Source: Actinoplanes philippinensis (GTDB lineage: Bacteria; Actinomycetota; Actinomycetes; Mycobacteriales; Micromonosporaceae). Taken from it: a DNA stretch of 64,000 nucleotides. The stretch spans positions 248,001 through 312,000 of the forward strand of contig NZ_FONV01000004.1 in the NCBI RefSeq assembly GCF_900113015.1, read 5' to 3'. Under the pieces are notes generated by a model. It was not told where the DNA came from. It saw nothing but the letters and a program-made list of their open reading frames with translations, and ran no database searches. Shown piece by piece: positions 41,403 through 50,307 of the stretch (position 1 is the stretch's first letter; each line of letters opens with the position of its first letter). The position numbers and the translations under genes are program-made.

Positions 41403-42302
41403 ATGAACGACGGCACCTCCGCCGTCGCGCTGCGCTTCGAGATGCTCGGCCCGATCCGTGCGTACCGTGGCACGGAGCAGGTCGACCTCGGACCCCCGAA
41501 ACAGCAGGCGGTCCTCGCCCTTCTGCTGCTGCACGCCCCGCGCCCGGTCCCGGTGGAGCAGATCGTCGCCGCTCTGTGGAACGGTGACCCGCCCCCCAAC
41601 GGCATCGACGTCGTACAGCGCTTCATCGGTGCGCTGCGCCGCGGCCTCGACCCGGAACGCACCTCGCTGATCACGCTCACCGACGGCGGCTATGTCATCC
41701 GGGCGGGGGAAACCGCTGTCGACACCGGTGTCTTCCGGGCGGCGCTGGCCCGCGCCCACGCCGAGCACCAGACCGGCGCGATCGGCGCCGCGACCGACGA
41801 GATCCGGACCGCCCTCGGCCGGTGGCAGGCCGAACCGCTCACCGGCCTGAGCGGCCCGGTGTTCGACTCGGCCCGGGCCCGCCTCAACTCCGAGCGCGCC
41901 GCCGCCTCGGCACTGCTGGCGGAACCCACCGCCCTGGCCACACCGGCGCCTCCCCCGGCCGCGACCCGACCGTTCCCCGGACCGGCTCCGGAACCCGCAC
42001 CCGAACCCATCGCCGCGACCACACCGTTCCCCGGGCCGGCTCCCGAGCCCCCGCACCGACCCATCGCCGCGACCAGACCGTTTCCTGGGCCGCCTCCCGC
42101 ACCCGCACCCAAACCCATCGCCGCGACCAGACCGTTTCCTGAGCCGCCTCCCGCACCCGCGCGGGAGCCGCTGCCCGCCACCAGGCCCATCCCCAAGCCG
42201 GCCAAGGCGGAGCCGGAGCCGGAGAGTTCGGCGTACCCGGATGCGGTCGACCCGTGGGAGGGCCACGACCTCTTCCCGCCCGATCCGCTGTCGATGAACT
42301 GA
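41403..42302 (+). CDS. SARP-like DNA-binding protein with Pro-rich repeat tail
   Basis: 299 residues. Residues 8-100 are an OmpR/SARP-type winged helix (FEMLGPIRAYRGTEQVDLG, KQQAVLALLLLHAPRPV, then VVQRFIGALRRGLDP). A truncated start of the BTAD region follows (RAALARAHAEHQTG). Instead of the rest of a BTAD there is a tail with four to five 18-residue repeats of IAATRPFPGPxPEPAPxP. Normal SARPs have a full BTAD, so this form is unusual. It is divergent from the P450 gene. ATG 41403 is the best start. Confidence 0.75.
   Translation: MNDGTSAVALRFEMLGPIRAYRGTEQVDLGPPKQQAVLALLLLHAPRPVPVEQIVAALWNGDPPPNGIDVVQRFIGALRRGLDPERTSLITLTDGGYVIRAGETAVDTGVFRAALARAHAEHQTGAIGAATDEIRTALGRWQAEPLTGLSGPVFDSARARLNSERAAASALLAEPTALATPAPPPAATRPFPGPAPEPAPEPIAATTPFPGPAPEPPHRPIAATRPFPGPPPAPAPKPIAATRPFPEPPPAPAREPLPATRPIPKPAKAEPEPESSAYPDAVDPWEGHDLFPPDPLSMN
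41958..42190 (+). repeat. 54-bp tandem repeats coding Pro-rich 18-residue units
   Basis: The core GCCGCGACC recurs at 41958, 42012, 42066 and 42120, exactly 54 bp apart, with a fifth decayed copy near 42174. It keeps the reading frame and encodes the tail of the SARP-like protein. Confidence 0.9.
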
Positions 42303-42343
42303 CAGCGGTTCCCGGGGTGGACGCCGCGCGGTAACTTCGGCCT

Positions 42344-42748
42344 GTGACCGAGCCGTATCAGACCAGAGAGGACCGCATCGTCGCGGAGTTCGGCGACGGG
42401 TATGAGGTCGAGGCGATCGCGGCTCGTTACGGGCTGACCGTCGAGCAGGTCTTCACCCTGGTCGCGCGAGAGGTCGGACCCGCTGGACCGGCGCAGCCGC
42501 CGCCCGCCTACTACCAGCCGCCTCCGCCCGCTTACTACCAACCGCCTCCGCCCGCCTACCACCAACCGCCTCCGCCCGCCTACTACGCGCCCCCGCCGTA
42601 CCAGATGCAGGGTTTCGTGAATCCCGACGCGATAGTGGCCGATTACGGCGACGGCCACGACGTAGCGCTGATAGCCCGCAGACACGGCATCACCGTCGAA
42701 CAGGTCTATCTCGTGGTCCAGCAGTCGCTGTCCGAGGACCGCGGCTGA
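42344..42748 (+). CDS. hypothetical protein with duplicated HTH-like modules
   Basis: 134 residues. Two similar 33-residue modules, IVAEFGDGYEVEAIAARYGL and IVADYGDGHDVALIARRHGI, each followed by TVEQV, look like short helix-turn-helix units. They are separated by a linker of four PPPPAYYQ-type repeats. No catalytic motif is seen. The GTG at 42344 is the start. It sits 41 bp after the SARP-like gene in the same direction and shares its proline-rich style. DNA binding is a guess. Confidence 0.65.
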   Translation: MTEPYQTREDRIVAEFGDGYEVEAIAARYGLTVEQVFTLVAREVGPAGPAQPPPAYYQPPPPAYYQPPPPAYHQPPPPAYYAPPPYQMQGFVNPDAIVADYGDGHDVALIARRHGITVEQVYLVVQQSLSEDRG

Positions 42749-42799
42749 TGACGGGCTAAATCGATGTCCGTTTCGGATCTTCGGTGACAGAGTCACCCC

Positions 42800-43318
42800 A
42801 TGATCGATCTGAGCGTCCAGGTGGCCGCCCCCGGACAGCACCTCGCCGAGGCCGCCACCATCTGGGCCGAGGCCACCGCCGCACGCGACAACGACCCCGA
42901 TCTGGCCCCGCTCGACCAGGCGCTGCCGTTGATCGAGCAGGTGGTCGGGAGTTCCCCGCGTTCCCTGCTGGTGGTGGCGATCGACAACGACACCCGTGTC
43001 CACGGTTTCGCCGCGATAAAGCCCAGCGACGAGCCCAGCGACGAGTCCACCGGCGAGTCCACCGGCGAGTTGACCGCCCACATCCGCTACCTGGGCGTAC
43101 GGCCGTCGAGCTGGGGCCTCGGAGTCGGCCGCCTCCTGATGCGCGATCTGCCGGGCCTCCTCGCCGCCGCCGGTTTCACCGAGGGCGAGCTGGAGGTCTA
43201 CCTGGACAATCCCCGGGCCGTCACCCTCTACGAGAGCTTCGGCTGGCTCCGCGACGGTGACCCCACACCGCATCCCCGCAGCGGCCGCCTGGAGCAGCGA
43301 TACCGGCTGAAACTGTGA
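42800..43318 (+). CDS. GNAT-family N-acetyltransferase
   Basis: 172 residues. Motif A is HIRYLGVRPSSWGLGVGRLL and the C-terminal VTLYESFGWLRDGD fits GNAT. A hydrophilic insert of short Ser/Glu repeats (SDEPSDESTGESTGE) lies in the middle. It transfers acetyl to an unknown amine. It converges on the RpiR-like gene with 1 bp between stop codons. Confidence 0.88.
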   Translation: MIDLSVQVAAPGQHLAEAATIWAEATAARDNDPDLAPLDQALPLIEQVVGSSPRSLLVVAIDNDTRVHGFAAIKPSDEPSDESTGESTGELTAHIRYLGVRPSSWGLGVGRLLMRDLPGLLAAAGFTEGELEVYLDNPRAVTLYESFGWLRDGDPTPHPRSGRLEQRYRLKL

Positions 43319-43319
43319 C

Positions 43320-44234
43320 CTACCGGTCCGCGGAGGGCCTGCGCTTGCGACCGGGCGCCTTCTCCGGCAGGCGATGCGCGTCGACGGCGCGAACGGTCAG
43401 TTTCAAGGCCTCGGCGGTACGCTCGTACGTGCGCTGCGCCACCGCCACGTAGATCAGGTCGAGCACGAGCAGCTGCGAGTGCAGGGCGGACAACGCCGCC
43501 AGGCGGAACGTGGTCTCCAGCACGCTCGTGGTGAAGACGATGTCGGCGACCTCGGCCAGCGGCGATCGGGCGAAACTGGTGACGGCCACGGTCAGCGCCC
43601 CGTGGTCGGCGGCTTCGGCGAGCGTCTCGATGACTTCACGGGTGCGCCCGGAGTGGGACAGTCCGATCGCCACGTCGCCGGGCAGGAGCAGCGCCGCGTT
43701 GGTGAGGGCGGTGTGGCTGTCCTGGCGGTGCCAGACCGGCACCCGGATGCGTTCGAGGCGGAACGCCATCTCGCGGGCCGCGGTGCCGCTGCTGCCGAAG
43801 CCGAAGAGTTCGACCCGCTGGGCGCCGGCGATCGCGGCGGCGACGGCATCGATCGCGGTCACGTCGAGGCCGGCCGCGGTGCCCTGGATGGCCCGGGTGT
43901 CGGCCGCCGCGACGACGCTCAGCACCTGGTCGAGTGGATCGCCGGGCGCGATGTCGCCGCTGATGTCGGTCTCCCAGCGGGCCTGTTCGGCGCGGCCGGT
44001 CTCGGTGGCCACGGCGACGCGCAGGCTCGCGTACCCCTTGAAGCCCAGCGTCCGGGCGAATCGGGTGACCGTCGCGGTGGACGTCCCGGATCGCTCGGCC
44101 AGGTCGACGATGCTGGCGTGCGCCGAGGTCTCCGGGTCGGCGAGGATGGCCTCGGCGATCCGGCCGAGCGCTTCCGGCATCTGCGGCCCCTCGATGCGCA
44201 GCCGCCCCAGCAGTCCGCCGCTCTCACCCGACAT
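43320..44234 (-). CDS. MurR/RpiR-family transcriptional regulator
   Basis: 304 residues. An N-terminal HTH_6 domain (about 20-90: ASIVDLAERSGTSTATVTRF, ARTLGFKGYASLRV) is followed by a SIS phosphosugar-binding domain (130-260: VELFGFGSSGTAAREMAFRL, GDVAIGLSHSGRTREVIETL). It should sense a phosphorylated sugar, such as N-acetylmuramate-6-phosphate, and control sugar genes. No sugar operon is adjacent, so the target is unknown. An inverted repeat just upstream may be its operator. Confidence 0.93.
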   Translation of the reverse strand: MSGESGGLLGRLRIEGPQMPEALGRIAEAILADPETSAHASIVDLAERSGTSTATVTRFARTLGFKGYASLRVAVATETGRAEQARWETDISGDIAPGDPLDQVLSVVAAADTRAIQGTAAGLDVTAIDAVAAAIAGAQRVELFGFGSSGTAAREMAFRLERIRVPVWHRQDSHTALTNAALLLPGDVAIGLSHSGRTREVIETLAEAADHGALTVAVTSFARSPLAEVADIVFTTSVLETTFRLAALSALHSQLLVLDLIYVAVAQRTYERTAEALKLTVRAVDAHRLPEKAPGRKRRPSADR

Positions 44235-44246
44235 CAGTGGTCACCC

Positions 44247-44275
44247 TTTTCATCATCACGACAACGCGATGAAAA
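44247..44275 (-). promoter_or_regulatory. 8-bp inverted repeat upstream of the RpiR gene
   Basis: TTTTCATC (44247-44254) and GATGAAAA (44268-44275) are perfect inverted arms with a 13-bp gap, AT-rich in a GC-rich setting. Autoregulation is plausible. Confidence 0.5.
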
Positions 44276-44298
44276 TTACGACTGTCCGGACGTGTCCG

Positions 44299-47133
44299 TC
44301 AACCGGTGGGGCAGCCGGTGGCCGCCTGCTGGGTGGCGGTCTCCTTCCCGTACAACTCACCGATCAGAAAGAGACAGTGCGGGGTCGTGTCGGCCGCCTC
44401 GGCCGCATTGGCCGGGGTGGGCAGCCGCAGGATCGCGATGTTGCGGTTGGCGCCGACCCGGGAGTCGGCGAAGCTGATCCGGCCGCTGGCGCCGACGTGC
44501 GCGAACTCCCTGTCGCGGAAGAGCTGCGCGAGCCACGCCCGGTTCCACGGGGCGGGCCCGGCCTGGCGCGCCGCGGTGATGACCAGGTCGGCGGTGTCAT
44601 AGGCGACACCGACCCGTTCACCGGGGTACGACGGAACGGCCCACTTCTTGTCGAACAGCTGCGACGACTCGTCGTGGATCAGGTCGAAGTACCCGGCGCA
44701 GAACTCCACGAGACGGCTCTTGCCGGCCAGCGGCGCGGCCGGGGTGCGCTGCTGGGGACAGCTGCGCCCGGCCAGGACGACGAGGCTGCCGAGCGCGACG
44801 TAGTCGAGATCCATCTCGGCCACATAGCTCTGCTGACGGAACGCGGGCTGGGCGACCATCCGGGTGATGGCGTCGTCGGCGACGATCCGCGGCAGGGTCT
44901 CCACCGCGCAGTCCTCCTTGATCGCCTGCAGGAATCCGGCGTAGCCCGTCTCGCGCCCGGCGTAGAAGTACATCCGGCTCTGCCCGGAGGCCCGCGGGTC
45001 GGCGCTGGTGCAGGGCTTGAGGGCGGCGCCACCGGGCAGCTCGACCACCTCGGCCGTGGCGATCCCGGCGACCGCCCTGGTCAGCTCGGCCACCAGCGTG
45101 TCGACGTAGTCGTCGGGCGGGCCGCCCGGCGCCGGCCGGACGATGGTGAGCAACTCCACCTTCGGGCTGGTGAGGTGCTTGAGGTAGGCGGCGATCAGCT
45201 GGGCCTGCTGCGGGTTGCCGGAGACCATCTGGAAGTAGAACTTGGACGCGTCGGCGAGCCCCGAGCCGGTGAGCGTGGTGGCGATCGTGGGCACGGCGGC
45301 CCGCCCCAGGTCGGCGATCGCCTGCCGGGTCTGCGGGACGGTACGGTCCAGCCCGACCACCGCCTTGACGCTCGGGTCGCGCTCCGCGAGCGGGATCAGC
45401 ATGTCCCGGGTGACCTGGTCGGCGACCGACATCCCGCGGCCCCCGTTGGCGATGATCACCCGGAGCAGCGGCTCGTTCTGGCCGGTCACCGACAGGTTCT
45501 GCTGGCGCTGGACGATGGCCAGCCCGATCAGCTCCTCGGCGACCGCGTTGTCGGTCTCCAGGTCGGCGCCGGCATGGGTGAGCCCGGCGAAGTAGACGAT
45601 GCTGATCAGGGGACGGCCCGGCTGCCGGCCGTGCAGGACGGCCGCCTCGGCGTTGAGCCGGAACACCTCCCGCTGGGCGGCCTCGAGCCGTTCGTTGCTG
45701 CCGAAGATCTGCGCCTCGTTGTCACTGAAGCCGACACACTGACGGTCACCGGGGCCGACCTCGGCCAACCGCACCGCGATCCCGGAGTCCGCCGTCACCT
45801 TCAGATAGGAGCAGCCGGCCCGCCAGTAGTCGGCCCACCGGGCGGCGGGCAGCGCGGCGACCGCGACGAGGGCCGCCACCAGCAGCACCTCGAGCACGCC
45901 GCGCCGGGCCAGCAGCGACGGGCGGCCCGGGTTCAGATCGAGGTCGGCCCAGGCGTCCGGGTCCTCGCCGGAGGTGTTGGCGATGGCCGACGGCGACAAC
46001 GGCTCGCGCAGGTGGATGGTGAGGAACCGGGCGTCGGCGGCCAGCTTCTGCCGCTGTACCGGGAGGTCCTTCTTCCAGTTCGTGTAGGCGGTGTTGCTGG
46101 CTGGCGCGTACAGCTTGGTCTGCCCCTCGGCGGCCGGGTCGTCGCGCCGCCCGGCGATCACCAGCAGCGGGTCCAGCTCGCCGGTCTCGTTGCGCACGTC
46201 GTTGATCAGGCTCATCAGCCGGACGCCGCCGTTGCCCGCGGTCGCGTGGCCGATCAGCACCGGGACGTACGCGGTGCGCCGCCACCCCCGCCGCCGGGGC
46301 AGCACCGACAGCCGGCGCCGCCGGTAGGCCTGCCGCAGGTCCTCGAGGAACGCGTGCACGAGCAGTTTGTGCAGCTGATCCTCATTTTCCTTGGTGAGCC
46401 GGCCGGCGGTGAGGCGCTCGGCGAAACCGAAGAAGTCCGAGGAGTGCCGCGGCACCATGTAGGTCTGGCGGCGCATGAACCAGCGGGCCTCCGGCACGAT
46501 CCCGTACGAGCGCCGGCCGAGCCATTTGATCAGCCCCAGCCGCAGCAGCCAGAACCCGCCGGTGAGGAAGGCGGTGGAGAAGGTGTTGCTGCCCTGCGGG
46601 GAGATCTGCGTCTGCGCGGCGTCCTGGGCGGTCGACGGCTCGCCGCGCCACCGGCGCAGGATCCCGACGATCTCCGACTGCGGGTCGCGCAGGCCGGGTT
46701 GTTCGAGGGTGTGCCGGGTCAGCCACCTGGCGAGGCGGTAGCGGCGGAAGCCGTTGGGCCGCTCCGCGAACCGGTCCTCCTGCAGACGGCGGCACAGGTG
46801 GTCGAGGAGCACCAGCTCGGGCGGCTCGGCCGGGGCCTCCGGCGCGGGCGCGGCGCCGGGGGCGGCCGGTGCGGCGGGCGCGAGGGCGGCGGCGTCGATC
46901 AGGACGTACGGCGTACGCGGCTCGGCCTTCTCCAGCTCGTCGCGCAGCCCGAGCAGGAAGCCGTGCACCGACTCCTCCGGCCCGGCCAGCTGGATCAGTG
47001 GGAGCGGGATGTCGCCGTGCACCGACATGTCCGACACGCGCGGCAGGAACCGTGGCCGCCGCCGCAGGAAGAGCACCAGTTTCAGCAGCTCATGGACGCC
47101 CCGAAAGACAGGTGGCCCGAACTCGTCCGGCAT
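44299..47133 (-). CDS. large membrane protein with solute-binding-like C-terminal domain
   Basis: 944 residues. Residues 1-410 are predicted cytoplasmic. Residues 46-63 (LIQLAGPEESVHGFLLGL) look like a P-loop strand and helix, but the GKS/T is absent. A membrane segment lies at about 411-431 (EVLLVAALVAVAALPAARW). The outer 510 residues resemble type I periplasmic-binding proteins (LISIVYFAGL, LLRVIIANGG, FDLIHDESS, VAYDTADLVITAA). Related two-part proteins occur in actinomycetes as ABC substrate-binding-like proteins, but no transporter genes lie near. It may be a signalling receptor. ATG 47133 has a GGAG upstream. Confidence 0.75.
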   Translation of the reverse strand: MPDEFGPPVFRGVHELLKLVLFLRRRPRFLPRVSDMSVHGDIPLPLIQLAGPEESVHGFLLGLRDELEKAEPRTPYVLIDAAALAPAAPAAPGAAPAPEAPAEPPELVLLDHLCRRLQEDRFAERPNGFRRYRLARWLTRHTLEQPGLRDPQSEIVGILRRWRGEPSTAQDAAQTQISPQGSNTFSTAFLTGGFWLLRLGLIKWLGRRSYGIVPEARWFMRRQTYMVPRHSSDFFGFAERLTAGRLTKENEDQLHKLLVHAFLEDLRQAYRRRRLSVLPRRRGWRRTAYVPVLIGHATAGNGGVRLMSLINDVRNETGELDPLLVIAGRRDDPAAEGQTKLYAPASNTAYTNWKKDLPVQRQKLAADARFLTIHLREPLSPSAIANTSGEDPDAWADLDLNPGRPSLLARRGVLEVLLVAALVAVAALPAARWADYWRAGCSYLKVTADSGIAVRLAEVGPGDRQCVGFSDNEAQIFGSNERLEAAQREVFRLNAEAAVLHGRQPGRPLISIVYFAGLTHAGADLETDNAVAEELIGLAIVQRQQNLSVTGQNEPLLRVIIANGGRGMSVADQVTRDMLIPLAERDPSVKAVVGLDRTVPQTRQAIADLGRAAVPTIATTLTGSGLADASKFYFQMVSGNPQQAQLIAAYLKHLTSPKVELLTIVRPAPGGPPDDYVDTLVAELTRAVAGIATAEVVELPGGAALKPCTSADPRASGQSRMYFYAGRETGYAGFLQAIKEDCAVETLPRIVADDAITRMVAQPAFRQQSYVAEMDLDYVALGSLVVLAGRSCPQQRTPAAPLAGKSRLVEFCAGYFDLIHDESSQLFDKKWAVPSYPGERVGVAYDTADLVITAARQAGPAPWNRAWLAQLFRDREFAHVGASGRISFADSRVGANRNIAILRLPTPANAAEAADTTPHCLFLIGELYGKETATQQAATGCPTG

Positions 47134-47195
47134 GGCGCCCCGCTCCACAGTGACCGATCCACTTCGAAGCGTTGATGATAGCCGCCGATCGCCGG

Positions 47196-48398
47196 TCACG
47201 TGGCCGGCCGGAACCGCAGGCGCAGAGCGGCCGGGGCACGGGTGAACAGGCCCTGCGGCACGGCCGGCTCGGTCAGCTCGATGTCGTGCATCGCGTCCAG
47301 CAGGGCGTTGGCGGCGACCTCGACCTCGGTCCGGGCGAGCATCGCGCCGACACAGAAGTGCCGGCCGAGCGCGAAGCCGGTGTGGTTGGCGGCGGCGGTG
47401 TAGGCCTTCGCGAAATCCAGGTCGGGACGGCCGACGTCGAAACGGTCCGGGTCGGCGTAGCGGCGCGGGTCGCGGTTGGCGGCGGCGATCAGGCAGATCA
47501 CGGTCGCGCCGGCGGGCACCGTTCCACCGGAGAGCTCCACGTCGGCGGCCGGTTGCCGCATGATCATCTGTACGGGTGGCGAGTACCGCAACGTCTCGGC
47601 GAGAGCATGGCCGATCAGGGTCCGGTCCGCGCGTACCCTCGCCATCTGATCCGGATTGCGGATCAGGTTGTGCATCATGCTCGCCAGCGCCTTGTCGGTG
47701 GTCTCGCCCCCGGCCAGCAGCAGCAGGCTGACGAACGCCTTGATCTGCGCGGCGGTCATCCGCTGGCCGTCGATCTCCGCGGTGCACAGCACGGACATCA
47801 GGTCGTCACCCGGGTCGGCGGCCCGCTCGGCGATCCGGGGCAGCAGATACTCCGCCAGCTCGTCACGGGTCCGCAGCCCCGCGGCCGCCACCTGCGGATC
47901 CTGCGTGAGGTTCGCCAGGAACGCCATCAGCGACGTGTACCAGCGATGGAACAGCACGTGGTCGGACTTGGGCAGCCCCAGCATGTCCACGATCACGTTG
48001 ATCGGATACCTGGTGGTGAACGCGTCGACCAGGTCGACCTCACCGGTGTGCCGGAACACGTCGAGCAGCTCGGCGGTGTTACGGCGCATCACCGGCACGA
48101 ACCGGGCGGTCAGCTCCCCACCACGGAAGGCCGGGGTGACCAGCCGGCGATGGATCGAATGCTCACGCCCGTCCATCTGCAGGATCGTGCGCCCGTGCAC
48201 CGGCTCCAGCTGCCAGCCGTAGTTGTCGCTGGTGAAGACGGGATCCTTGAAGGCCCGTTCGACGTCGGCGTAACGGCTGATCACGTAGGCGTTCATGCCC
48301 GGATGGAAGGCGAGCGGCTCGGTCTCACGCAGCGCCTCCCAGACCCGGGCCGGATCGGACAGGCAGGCGGCGGAGAGGATGTCGGTGATGACGGTCAT
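47196..48398 (-). CDS. cytochrome P450
   Basis: 400 residues, bacterial P450. The I-helix is LLLAGGETTDKAL, the ExxR motif is AETLRYSPP, and the haem loop is FALGRHFCVGAMLARTE. There is no dedicated redox partner nearby. The ATG at 48398 overlaps the stop of a tiny upstream ORF (ATGA) and has GGAAGGA at a good distance. Its substrate is unknown; see the small ORF beside it. Confidence 0.92.
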   Translation of the reverse strand: MTVITDILSAACLSDPARVWEALRETEPLAFHPGMNAYVISRYADVERAFKDPVFTSDNYGWQLEPVHGRTILQMDGREHSIHRRLVTPAFRGGELTARFVPVMRRNTAELLDVFRHTGEVDLVDAFTTRYPINVIVDMLGLPKSDHVLFHRWYTSLMAFLANLTQDPQVAAAGLRTRDELAEYLLPRIAERAADPGDDLMSVLCTAEIDGQRMTAAQIKAFVSLLLLAGGETTDKALASMMHNLIRNPDQMARVRADRTLIGHALAETLRYSPPVQMIMRQPAADVELSGGTVPAGATVICLIAAANRDPRRYADPDRFDVGRPDLDFAKAYTAAANHTGFALGRHFCVGAMLARTEVEVAANALLDAMHDIELTEPAVPQGLFTRAPAALRLRFRPAT

Positions 48399-48523
48399 CG
48401 GTGTCCTTCCAGAGGGCGAACCGGGCACACGTCCCCGTCGGGAGCAACGCGTGCGAACGGCGGCCCATCGACCACGCAGAGCCGGAGTCGTCTCCCGATC
48501 ACCTCGTAGGTAAGCGACGCCAT
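48395..48523 (-). CDS. 42-residue ORF translationally coupled to the P450
   Basis: Codes for 42 residues (starting MASLTYEVIGRRLRLCVV, ending VCPVRPLEGHR). A strong GGAAGGG lies 9 bp before its ATG at 48523, and its stop overlaps the P450 ATG (ATGA). Two Cys, one Tyr and one Phe are the main reactive side chains. A leader peptide, a P450-modified peptide precursor, or simply a coupling ORF are possible; none is shown. Confidence 0.5.
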   Translation of the reverse strand: MASLTYEVIGRRLRLCVVDGPPFARVAPDGDVCPVRPLEGHR

Positions 48524-48630
48524 TGCAGCACCCTTCCCTTTGAAAAGGGGTCTGCATACGAATGAACCGAACTCGGGTTCCACTCATGTGAGCACTGTGA
48601 AACTACAGTCGCCCGCACTGCAGGAGCCTG

Positions 48631-48642
48631 ACTTTCGAAAGT
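48631..48642 (-). promoter_or_regulatory. 12-bp palindrome upstream of the P450 unit
   Basis: ACTTTCGAAAGT is a perfect palindrome about 110 bp upstream of the small ORF. It could be an operator. The rest of the 48524-48774 intergenic stretch shows nothing else clear. Confidence 0.4.
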
Positions 48643-48774
48643 GTAATGCCGGCTGATACAGAAGTCGGATGATTGATCGTCGCCACGCATGTCATCCGCA
48701 TTGTCCCGGCCCTTTTTTCACTCCTTCGCGCAAGGCCCGGAATCCGTTCCGGCCACGCCGGCGATGACGGCCGC

Positions 48775-50235
48775 TCAGCGCTGTGGATCGGGTGCGCCCC
48801 GACCCGCACTGCCGGCCGGGCCGCCGAGCAGGTATCCGACGACGTCGGCCGCGGTGAACCCGGCCGGCAGGTGCGGCAGAAACCCGAGATCCTGCCCGAG
48901 CGTCACCAGCGGCGGCTCCACATAGCCCCCGGCCCGCCGCTGCGGCAGCCCGACGGTGGCGACCAGCCCGTTGCACAGGCAGCGGCTGCCCACGGTGTCC
49001 TCGGCGAGGCCGCCCTTGCGCACGTATTCGTCGACGGGTTCGGCCGGGCACCGGAAACCCACACCGCCTTCCGGCCGGCGGTACGGCGTGCGCAGATAGC
49101 CGAGGTCGCACATCCGCGGGCGTACGGCGTACACCTGCTCCTCCGCGGTCGTCCCCGTCATCGGCACCATCTTGAACGGAAACCCGGTGGGCGACGCCCG
49201 CACGTCGTTACGCACCACCAGTGTCCCGTCGGCGGCCTGCCCCAGCAGCCGCTGCCGGAGAGCGTCGTCGAGGCCGGAGTCGCGGCTGAGGGCGAACGCC
49301 GTCCCCACCTGGATCCCGGCGGCCCCGGCGGCCCGGGCGGCGGCCAGCCGTCCGGGGCTCGCCTGCCCGCCGGCCAGCCAGAACGGCAGCCCCAGCGCCG
49401 CCAGTTTCGGCAGGTCGGGGAGGTCGCGGGGCCCGTACACCGGCTCGCCGTCCGGGTCGAGGGTGAGCTTGCCGCGCGGCCGGGCGCTGTGCCCGCCGGC
49501 GACCGAGGTCTCCAGCACGAACCCGTCCGGCCGGGTCGTCTCGTCCCGCGCGAGGTAGGCGGCGAGCGTCGCCGACGACACGATCGCCAGCAGCCCGGGC
49601 CGTCGCAGCGGCGGCAGGTCGGCGCTGAGCAGCTCCCGCGGGTGGATGGCGACGTGGTGCTCCTCCCCCGGCCGGGCGCCGTGGACGGTCACCGGCAGCC
49701 GTGCCGGCCGATGCCCGGCGAGCGCGTCCAGCAGCCGTGGGATCTCGGTGGGCAGCCCCGCGCCCATCAGCACCCAGTCGGCGCCGGCGAGCATCGCCCC
49801 GTACACCGCACAGGGGGTGGCCAGCTGGATCTTCTCCAGATAGTTGACACCGACCGGCCCGTCGTGCCCCTCCTTGGCGAGGAAGACCTCGACGAAGTTC
49901 GCCACGACCGCCAGCTGCTGGGTGTGCCGGCGCGGCCGCAGCCCCTGCTGGGGCACCGGCCGCAGCGGCCCGCCACCGGCGACCCCGCCGTCCACGAAGT
50001 ACCGCTCCAGGATGTCCCGGGCCACCTCCGGCACCGGAAACGCGCCGAGCGCCCGCCGGACGTGCCCGCCCTCGTCCCCGTGCTGCAGCCGCCGGGCGAG
50101 CAGCACATCAAGGGCAACCCCGGAGACCACCCCGATCTGACCGGTACGGGCGACCGCGCTCGCCAGCCGCCAATGCGAGACACCGACCCCCATGCCACCT
50201 TGGATGAGCACAGGCTGACTTCCGGAAGTGATCAC
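48775..50235 (-). CDS. nitronate monooxygenase-like (PfaD-type) flavoprotein
   Basis: 486 residues of the FMN TIM-barrel family. Landmarks are VLIQGGMGVGVSHWRLASAV, GQIGVVSGVALD, VNYLEKIQLATP, the FMN phosphate loop LPFWLAGGQASPG with AAGAAGIQVGTAFALS, and a Cys-rich end (RCLCNGL). This size and C-terminus fit PfaD-like enoyl reductases or related nitronate monooxygenase homologues. The GTG at 50235 is needed to include the conserved start. The function in this strain is uncertain. Confidence 0.82.
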   Translation of the reverse strand: MITSGSQPVLIQGGMGVGVSHWRLASAVARTGQIGVVSGVALDVLLARRLQHGDEGGHVRRALGAFPVPEVARDILERYFVDGGVAGGGPLRPVPQQGLRPRRHTQQLAVVANFVEVFLAKEGHDGPVGVNYLEKIQLATPCAVYGAMLAGADWVLMGAGLPTEIPRLLDALAGHRPARLPVTVHGARPGEEHHVAIHPRELLSADLPPLRRPGLLAIVSSATLAAYLARDETTRPDGFVLETSVAGGHSARPRGKLTLDPDGEPVYGPRDLPDLPKLAALGLPFWLAGGQASPGRLAAARAAGAAGIQVGTAFALSRDSGLDDALRQRLLGQAADGTLVVRNDVRASPTGFPFKMVPMTGTTAEEQVYAVRPRMCDLGYLRTPYRRPEGGVGFRCPAEPVDEYVRKGGLAEDTVGSRCLCNGLVATVGLPQRRAGGYVEPPLVTLGQDLGFLPHLPAGFTAADVVGYLLGGPAGSAGRGAPDPQR

Positions 50236-50262
50236 CCTCGCAGCCTGCTGAAGGACCGCAGC

Positions 50263-50293
50263 GCCCGGGTAGGGCCGGAGGACCCACCCGGGC
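50263..50293 (-). terminator. GC-rich hairpin after the CBS-HEPN gene
   Basis: GCCCGGGT (50263-50270) and ACCCGGGC (50286-50293) form a perfect 8-bp stem with a 15-nt loop, 15 bp after the CBS-HEPN stop. Confidence 0.6.
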
Positions 50294-50307
50294 AGGCCTC
50301 GGGCCCG

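Noticed and set aside
41403..42302. Full-length antibiotic SARP activator with a biosynthetic cluster
   Set aside because: The BTAD is truncated, and the surrounding genes do not include polyketide or peptide synthases; one P450 alone does not make a cluster.
43510..47175. A 1221-codon plus-strand open frame
   Set aside because: It is antisense to the RpiR regulator and the 944-residue membrane protein, both with clear domains.
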